From: a virus
Length of the DNA: 31,072 nucleotides
IMG/VR virus record: IMGVR_UViG_3300025012_000232
Span: 1-31,072 of that record
Strand: one strand, 5' to 3'
A model generated the notes under the pieces. The model did not search any database. It saw only the letters and a list, made by a program, of their open reading frames with translations, and was not told the DNA's origin. The position numbers and the translations under genes were made by a program. Below, one piece after another: positions 10,301 through 18,042 of this stretch (position 1 is its first letter; each line of letters begins with the position of its first letter).

Positions 10301-10672
10301 AGCATAAGCGGCCTTCAACGTCTTTGAGTAATTGTAAATATTGATACCTGAAGAAAAGAAGGGTACTAACTGGATGGGATTTTTAACTACATCTTTCAGT
10401 TCGTCCATGTAGTCTTTTGGTGAAAAGGCTTCAACTACTTCTGGCGGCAGTGTTTCGACCGCAGGTATTACCGGTTTCTGTTCAGACGGTATTTGTTGTG
10501 CAAGTTCGTTTGGCACCAGGGGAAGGATTTGACCGGACCCTAACCGGTCCCGGGGAGATGAAACCTGTTCCTCTTTATTTATTCTGTTCGCGCTCTCGAT
10601 GAGCAATCGTTTCTTTCGGCGGTCTGCCCTTTTAAAAAAGTCCGCCGTTTGTAGTTCATTCAGGTCTATCAT
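4364..10672 (-). CDS. Giant polyvalent-type ejection protein with metallopeptidase-like domain
   Basis: A 2102-residue protein in the place where podoviruses encode the largest internal (ejected) virion protein. Visible parts: a helical, partly hydrophobic region at about 80-400; a conserved-looking segment QTGGIVHAMPDGS near 425; an EIYDARVSILAKKTGKT-type segment near 515; a DUF5710-like module at about 728-775 (VPYEKKDDAKQHGAKWD); a HExxH motif at about 1026-1030 (GLHEVAHIF) with a downstream Glu in EDFARSFEAYVM near 1062 as possible third zinc ligand; long charged helices at about 1110-1560; and a C-terminal region (about 1740-1960) with FQSFMLNRWSLIEHD and a hydrophobic span IFFFMALAVLAETS. 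This architecture matches the polyvalent proteins described for phages and conjugative elements, thought to enter the host with DNA. The domain names are from memory; peptidase activity is inference. Confidence 0.8.
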   Translation of the reverse strand: MIDLNELQTADFFKRADRRKKRLLIESANRINKEEQVSSPRDRLGSGQILPLVPNELAQQIPSEQKPVIPAVETLPPEVVEAFSPKDYMDELKDVVKNPIQLVPFFSSGINIYNYSKTLKAAYAYQNGEASPEDEALLLKFADKMAEDQTDRTFGGKVVDVLKGLPAFAGELLATAGIGNLVKKGVYEGAMKGLERAIGDRVSGLLAKKVAEFGIKIGAGIAGGTAQVIPARGLAIGAETLSRLMPDIRMDPYQAGQIAEIVDNDESVIGAIIKSAGNQWIEIVSERSGGIFDKLITPVKERVLKIALFRGFMQANPGATPYMFNKIVKNMGWNGVLQEIGEERLGDVGHAIMGALGDERSGPLRMPSLEQWALELVSFSIPGVGIALSQQLLSPQGPKPVMPGQNPKISREEFRNKSKKFRERQTGGIVHAMPDGSAMEGKEHPEAVPGSERPVTVTAEAPNKAQVNKVKTELLNQTQSAPIIDKVSFSDAIEQTGRTPEEAKATAEIYDARVSILAKKTGKTKAEFYKRLSVQTDFPLYEQEEGISEVKAQEQHAKYLDGLAESEFAFQTSEELKKVEGRIHTGNYTIESIGKKWVKAKPEGKDYTIDMELNSISQNYKAGETVSVTGKLVYDSNKYGTKSYLFPMGQDAIIKEKADESSGMERSKILQWLGYMQEAADKGYIYQNGRDTLTGKLHIGKYPDMVEKYNKIVDPVLNRKKEFEQMKHSDKRIDLQVPYEKKDDAKQHGAKWDRDRRTWFYVGDKLPDELKKYTYEGKVEQENVKTEENKKQGNFQISEGSGYGGTPHTKGEVLWNKQNGTGKQYLADAPEFLYVLENSTSEYFREDGLSFGVGDDSGSIYTTSVRTATEEESKELKSEIKKKQVKKLSLLVLKAIEEEIKKTGTRPGGTNKVEGEVFHDTQNIYGGGEWFIVQPDKIWYIQNNGMDGDNWANNNIATGGAGAIGWWVPYTDNIADKIKNPDKYIDNSKLLFQGEKESRIKGSTQFADNQIIIRFFESADASTGLHEVAHIFRRDLATYDPTLLSQAEKAFGVKSGEVWTVQQEEDFARSFEAYVMTGKAPSRGLQKVFDAFKEWLTKIYKSITGLDVKLSGAKKTFFDKILGETGKETIESKHEVKDQSIENKIKTKGMINKLISDSDEIYDKIQDHKKTKTKLFAENISTEQIDQQIESLTKEYDILDMNIADIMTTDEYDILGKEKILIKAKEIDRLTKEIAKATVKETGILQKLKEEKIRNIKQQLLDYVNGKLDKEEKSVFLTAVKNIKTDEQLSKQIARVDEIEKQVHRRDLVSEIKKMVDKASDSNQIAIEYVDAIKNIMTGIDLKKISSDTVDKIRSVQAYINRQRENGEDVTLPNKIYRMINRMNQQNIEAITTDELEAIRNDIERLIHVGKTKLRITTEKYEREKEKDLNRIMKESKPLIEKELIQAKIGEGLSVFQIIKNKWNDTRNFLTRKHMAITPIDVMFDMIDGTKHYKGVNYEVFKKPVDKGYNEYLDLNDKIKTEIIDIIRKNKLNVLNFDRVGVHAAREQDGGTEKLINSGYPQEEIDGIKLTDSEMKLYDYMRKKLDSMKPEIDDVMRNTYNEKVGTVKNYFSFMTDFEKMTDFEIREKFGNKIGEMEYAPIKKNTEKGFTKTRVGGSQKIKINALEVFLRHFDNALYLIKIGPVSKRIGEIAATEEYGKAVGKYGQQMVREWIDVIARKGKTQGDRIHVIDILRKNIGAATLGLKLSSALIQPTALLDGAGMIGKYVFDGAWHVATSRKWRVFLKDNFPELRNRIGDDPAYLDFGGKGLKNKIIRTGFWPLQNLDKLTASSIVSGAYSKYLKGKGMKIDFDNPNKDGIEYAQLIMRRTQSSSFFKDAPSALTQGKLTGNKSLDKLILQFQSFMLNRWSLIEHDMIRTGIKTKDAGQAMNIFFFMALAVLAETSVRLVSKEMISAITGNDPPDWKDDFPRNMVRNALSTVPFISQIQGMLNYGSLPVPSLSMLQSISTQIWILKRTKNPDKITQHKILLLMSVAGFSLGVPGTFQAVEVVKNIQKQYNNDLEGLIEKFRKTEQGEEKVRLYNEIKKLQSKKKKEIRLELQRKK

Positions 10673-10679
10673 GTACGGC

Positions 10680-11774
10680 CTACTTGTTTAACGATTTTAA
10701 CTGTGCCGACATCGCGGCCTGTTCCATTCTCTTCTTTGCCTTCTTCAGCACTTTTGCCGCGGCTCTTTTGGACTCAGCAAGATTTATATCCTTGACCGCT
10801 GTGCTGAACTCTTCATTGAGAGCGGACTGCATTTCTTTTGGATAGCCTTCGAGTTCGTCCCGTAACGCCTGAATGTACTGTTGTTTCTTAGATTCCGATG
10901 CTTTTGGTTTAAAGATCCGCTGAACTATGGATTCGCCCTTCTTTGACTGATCGGCCCTATCGTCACTCTCGCCGCCTGATTTAATGTCGCTCAATTCAAC
11001 ATCCAATTCTCTTATCGCGTTCTCAAGAGTAGCCGGGTCCTGGACATCGACATACTGTTTACGGTATGACCGAATAGCCTCAAGTGCTTTATCCTTCACT
11101 CCGTCAGAAATAAGATTAGATTCCCACTCCTTCTCGCGAGTCAGGATATCTTTATTGAACTGCGTGGGTTTATATGTAACACCGGAAGTCTTGGGTTGTG
11201 CGTATTCGTTTCTGAGTTTCAGTTTTTCCTCATATTCGGTCAACTTGTCCGGTAGTTTTGATCCCCCCTCATCCTGCATTTGCCGAAATTTATCGACTAC
11301 CTCAATATACTTCGGACTTCCAACGGGATTCTGTTTCAGCCATGTCCTAAAAGCCTGTTTTGTTTTAAGCATCAAGAACTCTTCAGATCCCCTATATTCC
11401 TTTTCCTTTCCCTCCGTTACTCTTTGTTGTGCCTGCGCCGAGGCTACCCCCGACCTGTCCCGCCGGTTTTGCTGACGCTTCAACAACCCCGCCTTCAACT
11501 CTGCAAATTTATTTTCCTCCTTCCCCGGGGCTGTGGCTATGGTCTCGGGTTGAAAGAGCCCGGTCTGATCAGCCATGTACTGATATTCGTTTTCAATCAT
11601 CTTCTTCCTTTTTATCGCCGCGATAATACCGCCAGCCAATTTGCCTGCTTCCTCAATAGCTCCACCCATCGCTTCGGCTTGTCTTTGCTTGATTAATTGC
11701 TGTTCTACGAAACTATCATGTTCCATCTTTGTCCGTCTTTGTAAAACAGATAAAAGGTTTTCAAAAGCACCCAT
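10680..11774 (-). CDS. Internal virion/ejection protein, coiled-coil (364 aa)
   Basis: The frame is open upstream to 11873, but I choose ATG 11774 (MGAFENLLSVLQRR) because it follows a GAGG site and clears the upstream gene, which ends at 11798. The product is almost entirely charged helix, rich in Lys, Glu, Gln and Arg, with several heptad-like stretches and no membrane segment. It sits between a gp14-like protein and the giant gene, the same order as the T7 internal core genes (small membrane protein, coiled-coil protein, giant protein). I infer that it is part of the ejected core complex. Sequence similarity to T7 gp15 is not claimed. Confidence 0.6.
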   Translation of the reverse strand: MGAFENLLSVLQRRTKMEHDSFVEQQLIKQRQAEAMGGAIEEAGKLAGGIIAAIKRKKMIENEYQYMADQTGLFQPETIATAPGKEENKFAELKAGLLKRQQNRRDRSGVASAQAQQRVTEGKEKEYRGSEEFLMLKTKQAFRTWLKQNPVGSPKYIEVVDKFRQMQDEGGSKLPDKLTEYEEKLKLRNEYAQPKTSGVTYKPTQFNKDILTREKEWESNLISDGVKDKALEAIRSYRKQYVDVQDPATLENAIRELDVELSDIKSGGESDDRADQSKKGESIVQRIFKPKASESKKQQYIQALRDELEGYPKEMQSALNEEFSTAVKDINLAESKRAAAKVLKKAKKRMEQAAMSAQLKSLNK

Positions 11775-11797
11775 TATAATATCCTCGTTATTTCGCC

Positions 11798-12622
11798 TTA
11801 TTTTTTCGCCAACGCACCTATCCCGCTCAGAAGACCGCCCAATCCTCCGGCAACAGAGCCTATTCCGGCCCAAGTATTTGCGTTTGATGTCATTTTATTT
11901 GTTATAGCGTCCAGTTGTCTCTGATAAAGCATCTGCGCGTTTTGCGCCTGAAGTGAAAGATTATTATAATATTGATCGCTGGCCTGTCTGACCGCATCGT
12001 CCTGTAAACCGTAAACATTCATCATTTTGCTGTAGGCATCCTGTTTTTTTCCTAAAAACCCGGCCTCTTGTCTGAGATAGTCAGATTGTTTAGCCCCAAT
12101 CGACATCTGAGCCTGAGCCTGGCGCATACTCGCAAGGCTGCGATTAATAGCCCCGCCGCTTGTAATCCCGAGAGACGCATTCTGTTTGGCCAAATCCTGA
12201 CCGTATAACTGCTCCGCTGATAATTGAGCCCTGTTTGATATCTTGGAATATTCATCGTTCGGATTATATGCGAATTGTCCGAACTTTTCATCAAAGGTTT
12301 TTATATCAGACAAGGCCTTTTCTTTTTCACCGGTCTTCTCCGCAAGTATCGCTGTATCAGACGCGCTTTGTGTTGCGGCTGATTGAGCCTGTGCGTAACT
12401 TTGCGCAGGATCGGACATATAGGACCTGATAGAATTGACTATTTTCCTCGCATCAGCCGTGCTGGTAAAGCCAAAATGATTATCTCTGGCTGACGCTGAA
12501 AACGCAGTCCCAACTTGGCTTTCAATAGTTTTTAAAGCGTCAATTCTTTGAGTAGCCGTCATCCCCGACAAGAGACTATTAATAGTCTTGATATATTCAT
12601 TTTTTCTTGATTCGTCACTCAT
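11798..12622 (-). CDS. Internal virion/DNA ejection protein, gp14-like position (274 aa)
   Basis: A helical, Gln/Ala/Ser-rich protein (QSYAQAQSAATQSA, RQAQAQMS) with a short Gly-rich hydrophobic C-terminus (WAGIGSVAGGLGGLLSGIG) that could insert in a membrane. This layout, helical body plus Gly-zipper-like hydrophobic tail, is common in small podoviral ejection proteins that form the outer-membrane part of the DNA channel. It lies directly after the tail hub gene and before the coiled-coil and giant ejection genes. The ribosome site before ATG 12622 is weak (GGCAGGTACC). Role inferred from composition and order. Confidence 0.62.
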   Translation of the reverse strand: MSDESRKNEYIKTINSLLSGMTATQRIDALKTIESQVGTAFSASARDNHFGFTSTADARKIVNSIRSYMSDPAQSYAQAQSAATQSASDTAILAEKTGEKEKALSDIKTFDEKFGQFAYNPNDEYSKISNRAQLSAEQLYGQDLAKQNASLGITSGGAINRSLASMRQAQAQMSIGAKQSDYLRQEAGFLGKKQDAYSKMMNVYGLQDDAVRQASDQYYNNLSLQAQNAQMLYQRQLDAITNKMTSNANTWAGIGSVAGGLGGLLSGIGALAKK

Positions 12623-12635
12623 GGTGGTACCTGCC

Positions 12636-15434
12636 TTATCTTATCTTCTTTAATTTAAAATCCATCATATAATTATAGACTTGAAACGGTTGACTTGCGC
12701 TTGCGTTCCTAAATCTTATTTTCATATAATGCCCGCGCTCTTCCACTATGCTGTTTTTAGAATAATGCCGTCCGGCAAAATTCATGCTTACGGTCTTATC
12801 GGTATACCCGCTATTATCAGTGTCGTAACTGACGGTCAAATTTGTAGCCGTGGATTGTCCGGCCAAGTCAGTGATGATTCTCCGGTAAGACTTCTCATTA
12901 TCGAATCCGAAGTTATGGTTCTTTATCACTCCATACCCGTCAATTGCCGCGGCAATATCTGCGTTTCCGGAGTCCTGAAGATTGACATATTTATCAGCAT
13001 CCCCCGTCCACATGACATCATCCCCGTTTGAGTCCACAAGCAGGCAAGATGCACTACATGACTGACTGAATGGATAAAATGTCTTATTCGTATATGGCGA
13101 GGTCAGATCAGATAAGATCACATTCAAAACTATAATGGAATTACAAGACTGCGAAGTCCCCGTTGGAACGAACCACCAAATTTCGGTATACTTCGGAAAA
13201 TACTGAGCATGGGAGAGATAGGCGAAATCCCAATTGATGTTATTAATCGTTGCGGGAATCCAGAACTTGGACAGATTTATAATCTGCGTCCCCAGCATGA
13301 ACATGATTCCTTCACGGGATAGAAAAAATACCCCGCCCATGCGTTGAACGACGCTCTTGTCTGAAACAATTCCGATATCTTCGCTGATTCTTGCAATTTG
13401 TTGATTGTCGGGATCTCCGATAATCGCGTAAATAGATCGCTCTTTACCGACTACGAAATTATCATCATATACGAAAAGAGCGGTATTTCCGAAGCCATCA
13501 TATTGACCGACATCAAACCAGTTGTTCACTAAAATTAAATCCTCATCCCCCCGAAGGGTTTCAGAATTATACGAAGAATACCAGAAACGGTGGGGATAAT
13601 CGGTCGAGCCGGTCAGCCCGAGTTTTTCCTTATTGACGGCCATGTATTTTGCCCGGCTTACATAATCATTAACTGTGGGACAGGCCGCATTTCCCGCCAC
13701 ACTTGCAGTATTGTCAATAATAGAATATAGATATATCGTCGAGTTGTCATCGTGCGCCGCCGCCGTGGTTCCCTTTTCGGCCCTGTCAATGGTAAAAGTA
13801 AGTGAGTTAATAGCCGTAACCAATATTATCTCATCATCGATTTTAATATAAAAACTTTCCCCAGGAGCTGTGGCCCCGTTTAAAGTATCGACTATCAATG
13901 ATAGAGCTGAATCGGTTATCGCTCCGTTCAAAGTCATATAAATCGGATAGGTGCCCTGAAGCAGATAATCAGCGCTACCGTCTTTTCGGTATAACTTAAA
14001 CCTGTCAATTAGCAAGGCCTCTGCTTTAATTTTTGTCATAACCGTATCTAACCCGAAATCGAAAGTTACTTCAACTTTCTTACTGGCCGCAACCGCGACA
14101 TTACTGACAGCTCCCCCTGAAGTTTCACCACCGGAAGAATTTAAGGTCCACGTAGCTCTATAATAAAGCGTTGCGTTTGGATTACCGGCAGTTGCCAACA
14201 CTGAAGTCTGTAATGCGTAAGGAGAGCAAAGATCGTACCATCTCGTAAGATCAACGGCTGTTTCTGTTGAATATTGTACCGTTGTCAGCGGTACTGATGT
14301 CTGCCATATATAATAATCAGCCTCCGTATTGGTTTGTGTAATTCTTTGCGCCATTTTACCTATGTTTGATTCTGTGAAAAAAAACTGTGTCGAACCGCCT
14401 CTGGGTTTCGCGTCTTGAAATACTCGGGTCATGGTAAATGCCGTAGCAATATCGGTGTGAGTATATTGGATCATCCCATATCCGGTCGATGTCGTATAAG
14501 ATATATTAGTGCAGACAACGTCAGCCCAGCATCCGTTAATAGCAGTAGTCCCCGTACCTGTCAAATAATTAGGAGATTCCAAACCTCCCAAAGATGTCAA
14601 CATTTTAGTCGATGAGATCCTTCCGCCGCCGGTAAGGCCTACTATATAAATTTTAGCAGTTCCGGTAAACCCGACGGGGGTTATAGCTATATGAAAGTAT
14701 GAATTTGGGGCGTATGCGTCCCAGTTAGCTGTCGTGTCGATCGTCGCAACTTGCGCCATTGTTGAAGCATTATACGATGTCACAATATTATTTGTTCCAT
14801 AAACAAATATTCTATCAAGCGCGGATGAATATTCGATGGATCTGCCTGCGGTGTGTGCGGTTGTGGAAAGAAGCGTCATGGAAGCGATTTCATATTTATA
14901 AATGTTGTTATCCGCAACAATCCATAGGAATAAAACAGAACTAACAAGATCATAAATGGCCGTAAGTCCGGTAGCAAGCGTGTTAATCAGCCGACCGTGT
15001 GAATCATGTTTATATACAGTGTTTGTCGTGCTTACGGTATATGTATAAGTGGTTGCCAAAACCTTTTTTATGCTGTCTTGACCATTGGAATATAAAACCT
15101 TATTGTTCCATTGCAGAAATTTTGCGTATTTATTTCCGTTAAGCCCCGAAAGGAGAGTGGTAACTGCCGATGCCGTCTCAGCGTTAATCTGCTTTATAAC
15201 CGAGTCTGTGGCTAAAAGATTAGTGCGTATTTCGTTTATTTTAAATTGAAATATTCCGTAAATACTCGTGCTTTCTGCGGCAGCCAGCACATGAGTCTTA
15301 CCGGTCCTCTTGGATATGGATCGATCTACGTTGACCCGGATATCCTGACAATCCTGTAGGTCTGTCTCCCCGATGAGGGAAGCGTCTTTCGCGTTGTTGA
15401 GACCACTAAAACCTTTACCTTCATATCTCCTCAT
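12636..15434 (-). CDS. Tail hub/nozzle protein, P22 gp10-like (932 aa)
   Basis: The N-terminus (FSGLNNAKDASLIG... RSISKRTGKT) resembles the start of podoviral tail stabilization proteins (P22 gp10 class), which continue the tail tube below the adaptor and plug the head. The body is beta-rich with repeated segments typical of a beta-propeller (IYDLVSSVLFLWIVADNNIYKYE, cited here only as separate strands IYDLVSSVLFLWIV and NNIYKYE), and the C-terminus has PTGTSQSCNSIIV and DKTVSMNFAGRHY strands. Around residues 525-570 there is an IDDEIILV...GTTAAAH module that also occurs in the adaptor gene. The start follows an AAGGA site ten bases after the small basic gene. Family call is moderately sure. 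Confidence 0.72.
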   Translation of the reverse strand: MRRYEGKGFSGLNNAKDASLIGETDLQDCQDIRVNVDRSISKRTGKTHVLAAAESTSIYGIFQFKINEIRTNLLATDSVIKQINAETASAVTTLLSGLNGNKYAKFLQWNNKVLYSNGQDSIKKVLATTYTYTVSTTNTVYKHDSHGRLINTLATGLTAIYDLVSSVLFLWIVADNNIYKYEIASMTLLSTTAHTAGRSIEYSSALDRIFVYGTNNIVTSYNASTMAQVATIDTTANWDAYAPNSYFHIAITPVGFTGTAKIYIVGLTGGGRISSTKMLTSLGGLESPNYLTGTGTTAINGCWADVVCTNISYTTSTGYGMIQYTHTDIATAFTMTRVFQDAKPRGGSTQFFFTESNIGKMAQRITQTNTEADYYIWQTSVPLTTVQYSTETAVDLTRWYDLCSPYALQTSVLATAGNPNATLYYRATWTLNSSGGETSGGAVSNVAVAASKKVEVTFDFGLDTVMTKIKAEALLIDRFKLYRKDGSADYLLQGTYPIYMTLNGAITDSALSLIVDTLNGATAPGESFYIKIDDEIILVTAINSLTFTIDRAEKGTTAAAHDDNSTIYLYSIIDNTASVAGNAACPTVNDYVSRAKYMAVNKEKLGLTGSTDYPHRFWYSSYNSETLRGDEDLILVNNWFDVGQYDGFGNTALFVYDDNFVVGKERSIYAIIGDPDNQQIARISEDIGIVSDKSVVQRMGGVFFLSREGIMFMLGTQIINLSKFWIPATINNINWDFAYLSHAQYFPKYTEIWWFVPTGTSQSCNSIIVLNVILSDLTSPYTNKTFYPFSQSCSASCLLVDSNGDDVMWTGDADKYVNLQDSGNADIAAAIDGYGVIKNHNFGFDNEKSYRRIITDLAGQSTATNLTVSYDTDNSGYTDKTVSMNFAGRHYSKNSIVEERGHYMKIRFRNASASQPFQVYNYMMDFKLKKIR

Positions 15435-15443
15435 TAAAAATCC

Positions 15444-15596
15444 TTACGCATATTTCTTGGGTTTTACCGTCTTGCCACGATGAATAGTTTTACGCTTCGC
15501 AGTTGACGGAGGAGTTTTTTTCACGCCGAGAATGTCCGGATGTCTCATCGCGTTGTGTAACTGTAAAAGACCTTTCATGTTTCCCAATGTTATCAT
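15444..15596 (-). CDS. Small basic protein between adaptor and tail hub (50 aa)
   Basis: ATG 15596 overlaps the adaptor stop by ATGA, and the frame ends at TAA 15444, ten bases before the tail hub start. The 50 residues comprise a short helix-like N-terminus (GNMKGLLQLHNAMRHP) and a very basic tail (AKRKTIHRGKTVKPKKYA). Tight coupling on both sides supports a real gene. The charge suggests nucleic-acid or capsid-interior binding, for example a minor virion component, but no family is recognised. Confidence 0.6.
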   Translation of the reverse strand: MITLGNMKGLLQLHNAMRHPDILGVKKTPPSTAKRKTIHRGKTVKPKKYA

Positions 15597-16696
15597 TCAC
15601 ACACCTCTTCGATAGTGTCATATTTATCCCGAGAGTTATAATTCGCGGAAGAGGCATACTGCTTAAATTTCAATTTCTCCTGTTCATATAACTGTCTGAA
15701 TATTTCGGCCTGAGCGTTGGCCCCGGTCATTTGGACATCATCGGTGTCCTGGATCTTCGCCTGCCATGCGGCATAGAACACCAAAACCATCGCATTATTG
15801 CACATGGAGTATTGAGGCTCGACCGTTGTATCAGGATCAGTCACGGCGGCAGTTCCAGTATGCGCGGCCGCAGTCGTTCCATCTCTGCCCCGAAGGCACC
15901 CGGTGAATCCGGTAGTCGATGATTTTCCTGTGTAAGAAATAATTTCAGAATCTATTTTCAGTTTTCCAGCAGTGGGGAAAGTCGCATTTGAAGCTACCGT
16001 AATCGTCGTCACCGTTGCCGTATGATCCCCGGTCAGCGTTGTCGAAAAAGCCCCGATATACATTGGGTCCGGGTTGACGAAATAATCAATAACTATATTT
16101 CTTTCGGTTACTGTCGCGTCCTCAAGGTGAGTGGCGGGAACCGTTCCCTCTTCGCCTCTCGTACAATTTGAAAATGTCGTGACATCCGTTGTCGAAGAAT
16201 AACTCCACCCGATATATCCTATGACCTCGGAATCAATAATGACTCGACCAACGCTTCTAAAAGTAACTACCCCGTGGACCTCGAAAGTCGAAGCGGCAGC
16301 GGTGGCAATCGCAGAACTCAAGGTCTCGGTCCCGGCGGACGAGGCCAGTCTCGGAGCGAGGTAGATATCCCTGCCGTTCTTCCAGTATTTTGAATGCACG
16401 GTATTCGTATCGTTCAAAATCAAATTACGCCATATCTTCTCGGTTATCGGGTCAAGAGTTGCGACGGTATTCCCGAGCCACATCTGTATCTTGGAAATGT
16501 CCAGAACATCAGCCGGCATCGTAAATTTCAAAGCGGTGGATAAAGAAGACCTGGTATATTCACTGATAAAACAATGACTTTCACTTGCCAGTATATTTAT
16601 GGCAGTATTAAGATCGGTAAGTATCTGAGCGTCAGTTGGGACATCGGCATCGTCAATCTTGCGCCTGACCGCTGTTATCAATTGAGAGGCGAGCAT
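15593..16696 (-). CDS. Head-to-tail adaptor (P22 gp4-like) with inserted beta modules (367 aa)
   Basis: The N-terminal part (SQLITAVRRKIDDADVPT, then ILTDLNTAINILASE) has the pattern of podoviral adaptor proteins that dock on the portal and extend the DNA channel: a helical bundle beginning with a short 'xLixxvRxxxxD' segment and an 'xINxA' helix. The C-terminal helices (NNAMVLVFYAAWQAKIQD, EIFRQLYEQEKLKFKQYAS) complete it. Between them, at about residues 145-200 and 240-290, sit two copies of a IDSExI...RGxxGTxxxxH module that the minimal adaptor would not need. An AAGGAG site precedes ATG 16696. The gene lies between head and tail hub, as expected. Confidence 0.68.
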   Translation of the reverse strand: MLASQLITAVRRKIDDADVPTDAQILTDLNTAINILASESHCFISEYTRSSLSTALKFTMPADVLDISKIQMWLGNTVATLDPITEKIWRNLILNDTNTVHSKYWKNGRDIYLAPRLASSAGTETLSSAIATAAASTFEVHGVVTFRSVGRVIIDSEVIGYIGWSYSSTTDVTTFSNCTRGEEGTVPATHLEDATVTERNIVIDYFVNPDPMYIGAFSTTLTGDHTATVTTITVASNATFPTAGKLKIDSEIISYTGKSSTTGFTGCLRGRDGTTAAAHTGTAAVTDPDTTVEPQYSMCNNAMVLVFYAAWQAKIQDTDDVQMTGANAQAEIFRQLYEQEKLKFKQYASSANYNSRDKYDTIEEVCE

Positions 16697-16705
16697 ACTG
16701 ACTCC

Positions 16706-16990
16706 TTACAGATAAATATGAACTGATCCACCGCCGATCGTTTTAAGATACAGTCCGTCCCACCGCGTGCCTTTGGAAAACTTGATGTTCACCCCGCCGC
16801 CAAGACCGGCCACGCCATTGAAGATGAGTTTTCCTCCGTCAACGCCGCCCTGATGTAATACGAGCGTATGAGCCGCCGTTGAAGTTGTCCAAACAAGCCG
16901 TTTCGGAGAAATCTGTCTTGAGTTTGCGATTACAGAAGAAGATCCCGCAGTATCGAGAAAAATAGGGTTAGTCGCCAAAGTGTTGGCCAT
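16706..16990 (-). CDS. Small beta-rich virion protein (94 aa)
   Basis: A 94-residue Gly/Thr/Val-rich protein with strands such as RLVWTTSTAAHTLVLHQGG and GGSVHIYL and no membrane segment. An AAGGAG site lies six bases before ATG 16990. It directly follows the terminator-like hairpin after the beta-helix gene and precedes the adaptor. Composition and place suggest a minor head or neck protein, perhaps a decoration or trimer-forming piece, but I do not recognise the family. Confidence 0.6.
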   Translation of the reverse strand: MANTLATNPIFLDTAGSSSVIANSRQISPKRLVWTTSTAAHTLVLHQGGVDGGKLIFNGVAGLGGGVNIKFSKGTRWDGLYLKTIGGGSVHIYL

Positions 16991-17006
16991 TTCATTCTCC
17001 TTGCCA

Positions 17007-17050
17007 TAAAATTAAAAAGAAGAGGACCGGAGAGGCATGTCCGGCCCTCT
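17007..17050 (-). terminator. Rho-independent terminator-like hairpin
   Basis: Read on the minus strand, AGAGGGCCGGA (17050-17040) pairs with TCCGGTCCTCT (17031-17021) over 11 positions including one G-T wobble, with an 8-base loop, followed at once by TCTTTTTAATTTT. It lies 27 bases after the beta-helix gene stop and before the next gene. The stem plus T-rich tail fits an intrinsic terminator or attenuator. Full termination here would leave the tail genes without a visible promoter, so partial read-through is likely. Confidence 0.65.
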
Positions 17051-17076
17051 AATAAAAAAGGGGGAAAAGACTTTTC

Positions 17077-18015
17077 TTACGCCGCCGGGGCTGTCGAGAG
17101 GAACATCCCATTGTTCGGAGCCGGGCCCGCGCCATACACATAAGTCACGGTACTGGCGATCCCAGTGAATCCGACGAACTGGCAATTTCCCCGAAGAATC
17201 ACATACCAAGTCACACCGGCAGCCGGGGTACTGATAGCGTCCGTAAGGGCTGTGGCGTGATTGACGGAGAAATTGAAAAACAGGCAGTCCTGGAAAACCG
17301 TCCTGCTGGAATTGGCCGCAACGGCAACCGCGAAATGACCCGCAGTATCGGACATCGATATGATCTCGCAATTGACGAACTTGTTCCGAAGAGCCGCAGA
17401 GGTGAGGACCAGATCAGCGTTAGCTGCTGCCCTGGTGATAGTCTCAAGACCGATTGAGCTGTCGATGAACACGTTCTCGGACCCGCTGACCGTCAGCGAA
17501 TACGAACCTGCCCTTGCACCGGGCGTTGCATGGCCCATCCCGGCGATGAAACAATTCGTAAACTCATTCCTCGACCCGCTGACCGTGACGGCCCCGGAAT
17601 CAACATCGGCATCAGCTCCGTTGAAGAACTGGAGGTTCCTGAAAATACAACCGCTGGCGGAAATTGTCAGAAGGACCGTCAGGTCTGCACTCGCCGAACC
17701 CGTAACGCGGCATCTCTGCCCGACACCAGGAAGGTTCGCTGACAGTCCGATAAGATGGGTGTAGTTTTTGCTCCACGTCAGAGCTGCGGTCAGAGCCGCA
17801 GCCGTGGGACCGCCGATAAAATACAGAACGTCATTCGTATTGGCGGTTAGCAGCGCATAAGCCGCTGCAAGGGTCTTCTTCGCGCTCGCCGGGCTTTTCC
17901 CGTCGTTCGAATCGCTGCCATTCTGGGGATCGAGAAAGAACGCCTGTCCGGTCGTTGCGAACTGCACCGGCATCCCTGCCATCGTTATAAGGTTTTTGAA
18001 AGGGGTAAACTTCAT
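17077..18015 (-). CDS. Parallel beta-helix protein of the head module (312 aa)
   Basis: The N-terminus FFLDPQNGSDSNDGKSP is the typical entry of right-handed beta-helix proteins (phage spikes, pectate-lyase-like). The middle repeats short strands with Asn/Gly turns: CIFRNLQFFNGAD, SRNEFTNCFIAG, SENVFIDSSIG, LRNKFVNCEI and SRTVFQDCLFFN. These FxNCxF/FxDC rungs, each about 25-40 residues apart, support a solenoid. The gene lies directly after the major capsid gene and is flanked by hairpins, so the product is more likely a head decoration fibre or capsid-associated protein than a tail spike. No depolymerase active site can be named. AGGAG site before ATG 18015. Confidence 0.7.
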   Translation of the reverse strand: MKFTPFKNLITMAGMPVQFATTGQAFFLDPQNGSDSNDGKSPASAKKTLAAAYALLTANTNDVLYFIGGPTAAALTAALTWSKNYTHLIGLSANLPGVGQRCRVTGSASADLTVLLTISASGCIFRNLQFFNGADADVDSGAVTVSGSRNEFTNCFIAGMGHATPGARAGSYSLTVSGSENVFIDSSIGLETITRAAANADLVLTSAALRNKFVNCEIISMSDTAGHFAVAVAANSSRTVFQDCLFFNFSVNHATALTDAISTPAAGVTWYVILRGNCQFVGFTGIASTVTYVYGAGPAPNNGMFLSTAPAA

Positions 18016-18042
18016 TTGATTTTCTCCTGTTTAATTATCAGA

